From IMG/VR virus record IMGVR_UViG_3300025128_000322, positions 1-24,331 of that record: 24,331 nucleotides of DNA. One strand, written 5' to 3'. Below, in pieces: positions 22,807-24,331 of the stretch. The translations under genes were made by a program, and so were the position numbers. The DNA comes from a virus. The number at the start of each line of letters is the position of its first letter. Position 1 is the first letter of the stretch. Under the pieces are notes generated by a model, which did no database searches, was not told the origin of the DNA, and saw only the letters and a list, made by a program, of their open reading frames with translations.

Positions 22807-23301
22807 TCATTGCCTCATTCTTTTTGTTGAAGTAGGCGACCCACAACCTCACTTCAAATGTGCTCATGGATAGGATTTCATCGAGTGTTTTGTGGAGGAG
22901 TTCCGCCAGCTCCATGTAAAACATTAGGTCCCTATCCTCAGTTAGTTTTTTTCCAATTCCTCGTCAGTTAATTCTTCTCCTTGCATTTCAGTCACGACTC
23001 GTGCGATGACTTCTGGATCGCAAAACGTTTTCAGCTCCAGCATATTTGATTTCAAAAACATTTTAGAACCGTCTTCGTTTCGAGCCCGAATGACCAGCGA
23101 TAGCGCCAGCGCATCGTCCGTCTTACCGCCGTCCTGGGCGAGCGATACAATCTGGCTCTGTTCGCGCAGATTGATGGCTGCCTTATAGAAGATTTTTGCT
23201 GGTCCGCTGGCGTCCCCCCATTCGGGCACCTCAATACATTGCATATCCTCCGATAGCTTCGCATTAAAGTGGGCCTTTGCGTTATCTAAAACGCTCGTCA
23301 T
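22793..23301 (-). CDS. Tail assembly chaperone GT fusion, made by -1 frameshift
   Basis: The G frame ends in TTG GAA AAA AAC TAA. The heptamer A-AAA-AAC (22945-22951) is a canonical -1 slippery sequence in the correct phase. A -1 shift there continues for 50 more residues (LTEDRDLMFYMELAELLHKT and so on, ending in NEAMSGQA) to a stop at 22793, with no stop before it. This gives a 169-residue fusion, overlapping the tape-measure start by 14 bases. The T part has the hydrophobic, W/Y-rich look of lambda gpT-like domains (LWVAYFNKK). The fusion and free G together load the tail tube protein on the tape measure. Confidence 0.85.
22942..23301 (-). CDS. Tail assembly chaperone G-like, unshifted product
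   Basis: The 119-residue normal product of the frame, starting MTSVLDNAKAHFNAKL and ending EELTDEELEKN. It is acidic and helical, as usual for phage tail assembly chaperones of the gpG type, and its N-terminal half also heads the GT fusion. Its start overlaps the end of the tail tube gene by four bases (ATGA). Position between tube protein and tape measure agrees with the lambda V-G-T-H order. Confidence 0.85.
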   Translation of the reverse strand: MTSVLDNAKAHFNAKLSEDMQCIEVPEWGDASGPAKIFYKAAINLREQSQIVSLAQDGGKTDDALALSLVIRARNEDGSKMFLKSNMLELKTFCDPEVIARVVTEMQGEELTDEELEKN

Positions 23302-23687
23302 GACACCGTGCCTCTTGTCAGATCACCCGTTCCTTGGAACGATACTGAGCTCGTGACATTGGCGTCTGTGCTGGCGGTATAACTTACCGAATCAACAATG
23401 CCGGTTCCTGAAAAAGACACATCGCCGGACGTGTTCCCCTCGGGTAAAAAGAGAAAGGTGATACTTGCCCCTTCCACCAAAGTCATTTGCGGGGCGTCGG
23501 CTTCGTCGTATAAGACTTCGACGCTCCCGCTAAAACTCTTAGTTCCCGCGACGTTGATTTTGCTCGTGCTGCTGAGGATCGTCTGATCGATTGTCTCAGC
23601 AGAAGTTTCTAGCGAATAGCTTGTCAGCTGGCCAATGGTGGAACCACCTGCCTGGACTAAGCCTTCGCTGCCTTTATGTGCTGCCAT
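23298..23687 (-). CDS. Major tail tube protein
   Basis: A 129-residue, beta-rich protein, Ser/Thr/Gly-heavy, with the alternating pattern of phage tail tube subunits (AGTKSFSGSVEVLYDEADAPQMTLVEGASITFLFLPEG, then SGDVSFSGTGIVDSVSYTASTDANVTSSVSFQGTG). It is at the short end for tube proteins. It polymerises in rings on the tape measure to make the non-contractile tail tube. Gene order tail terminator, tube, chaperone, tape measure supports the assignment. Confidence 0.87.
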   Translation of the reverse strand: MAAHKGSEGLVQAGGSTIGQLTSYSLETSAETIDQTILSSTSKINVAGTKSFSGSVEVLYDEADAPQMTLVEGASITFLFLPEGNTSGDVSFSGTGIVDSVSYTASTDANVTSSVSFQGTGDLTRGTVS

Positions 23688-23696
23688 TTTTTGCTC

Positions 23697-24140
23697 CTAT
23701 AGTGCCGTCGTTGGCACTGTGGTTTTGGTTTCATAGTTCACCGACCAGCTCATTCGAACCGCCCCAATGGGCTGATCGCCTTCGCCGTCGTATTCAATTT
23801 CCGTACTGGATAAAAAAGTATCGATCGCCAAATCGTTACAGGTCGGATCACCCGCGATAGCCACTTCGACTTCGGCTGATATCGTATCCAGGGTATCGTC
23901 GATATTGCTGCTGCCCCTGGCGTAGCCTTCGACCATGACTGTCAGATCCCGGTTAAGGGAATCGGTGGTCTGCATCGTTAGGCGTTCCGAGGTTTCGGTT
24001 GTCGAGTAAATCAAAAGACACGGCAAGTTGCCCGGTTCTAAACTGTAAACGCGGGATTGAAATACATTGGTCCCGGTCGTTGTTAGCCCCGTGCAATTTG
24101 ACGCGATGCGCTCGCGAATACTTTGTCGAACGTGAGCCAT
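23697..24140 (-). CDS. Tail terminator protein (gpU-like)
   Basis: A 147-residue protein starting MAHVRQSIRERIASNCTGLT. The N-terminal helix, the strand run LPCLLIYSTTETSERLT, and RDLTVMVEGYARGSSNIDDTLDTISAEVEVAI resemble gpU-type tail terminators, which cap the growing tube and form the head joint. It lies directly before the tube gene, as in lambda. Family assignment is from pattern and order. Confidence 0.82.
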   Translation of the reverse strand: MAHVRQSIRERIASNCTGLTTTGTNVFQSRVYSLEPGNLPCLLIYSTTETSERLTMQTTDSLNRDLTVMVEGYARGSSNIDDTLDTISAEVEVAIAGDPTCNDLAIDTFLSSTEIEYDGEGDQPIGAVRMSWSVNYETKTTVPTTAL

Positions 24141-24143
24141 GAT

Positions 24144-24299
24144 TTAGCCACCTTTCGACTTGGTTTTCTTAGCGCCCGGGATCTCTCCATATCCTCGATC
24201 GATGAGTTTTTGCCCAATACTCCGTGGGACCTCCACTTCATCGCCCGATTTATGTTTTCCGATTACCGTTTGGCATTGCTTTTTGATTTTTATCAACAT
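24144..24299 (-). CDS. Small head-tail region protein
   Basis: A 51-residue basic protein beginning MLIKIKKQCQTVIGKHKSGD, with EVEVPRSIGQKLIDRGYGEI and a Lys-rich end (GAKKTKSKGG). Short proteins like this are often encoded between head completion and tail terminator genes; some are DUF7302-like. The ATG is at 24297-24299 and the stop at 24144-24146, three bases before the terminator gene start. The frame is open upstream to the window edge, so a longer protein cannot be excluded; I used the first ATG. Just upstream, another frame ends in TAA at 24302-24304, possibly the end of a partly visible preceding gene. Confidence 0.65.
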   Translation of the reverse strand: MLIKIKKQCQTVIGKHKSGDEVEVPRSIGQKLIDRGYGEIPGAKKTKSKGG

Positions 24300-24331
24300 G
24301 ATTACACCCTGCAAAGTGCCCGAACCATTGT

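Noticed and set aside
24302-24331. Partial C-terminal end of an upstream gene at the right edge
   Set aside because: A frame ends in TAA at 24302-24304, but only about nine residues are visible, so there is no support beyond position; I mention it only in the neighbouring entry.
1-24331. CRISPR arrays, insertion sequences, rRNA or riboswitches
   Set aside because: I saw no regularly spaced repeat-spacer array, no transposase, no rRNA segment and no recognisable riboswitch core on either strand.

Overview
The window is about 24 kb of a temperate tailed phage, most likely a long-tailed siphovirus present as a prophage or a circular or permuted phage genome. A lambda-like tail operon, a tape-measure gene, a tyrosine integrase, divergent repressor-type regulators, a recombination cassette and lysis genes are all visible. 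No host chromosomal gene is evident. Terminase, portal and capsid genes are absent and presumably lie beyond one or both edges. The host is probably a proteobacterium: the tRNA encodes its CCA end, Shine-Dalgarno and sigma70-like signals are of standard type, and the recombination and replication proteins resemble those of gammaproteobacterial phages. The tail fibre has motifs common in marine phages, so an aquatic gammaproteobacterium is my guess, not a demonstrated fact.

Layout. (1) Positions 57-4173, minus strand: an early rightward-type operon with a Cro-like regulator, a small unknown, a RepA-like AAA helicase, an iteron-bearing gap that looks like a replication origin, a PD-(D/E)XK nuclease, a DUF6378-like protein, a T4-type lysozyme, a three-TM holin and a basic gpZ-like protein. 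Four successive genes are tightly coupled; three junctions use TAATG. (2) Positions 4174-4285: immunity region with two copies of a 26-bp operator-like repeat. (3) Positions 4286-9195, plus strand: a repressor-like XRE protein coupled to a winged-helix-like protein, then an orphan 261-aa gene with its own promoter, then a recombination cassette (22-aa leader peptide, Sak4-type ATPase, small unknown, SSB, PD-(D/E)XK exonuclease). (4) Positions 9161-10637, minus strand: integrase and a small downstream gene. (5) Positions 10638-11108: non-coding att-like region with paired repeats and a complete tRNA-Ser(UGA). (6) Positions 11114-24331, minus strand: the end of the late operon, running from a head-tail joining protein through tail terminator, tail tube, G/GT chaperones with a -1 frameshift, tape measure, tip proteins, the 1312-aa J-like hub, an S74 fibre, small accessory proteins, a second holin-like protein, two secreted proteins and a membrane coiled-coil protein.

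Working together: the two divergent XRE proteins probably form the lysis/lysogeny switch. A 15-bp operator-like pattern (TCCAC-N5-GTTGA) in the immunity region recurs exactly just upstream of int, and in weaker form on the -35 element of the recombination-cassette promoter. This suggests one repressor regulon for early lytic genes, recombination and integration. RepA-like helicase plus iterons would start replication; Sak4, SSB and exonuclease would provide recombination; the tRNA/int region would be the integration site. No wholly new defence or toxin system is demonstrated. The least explained genes are those at 4666-5601, 5703-6488 and 11638-13048.
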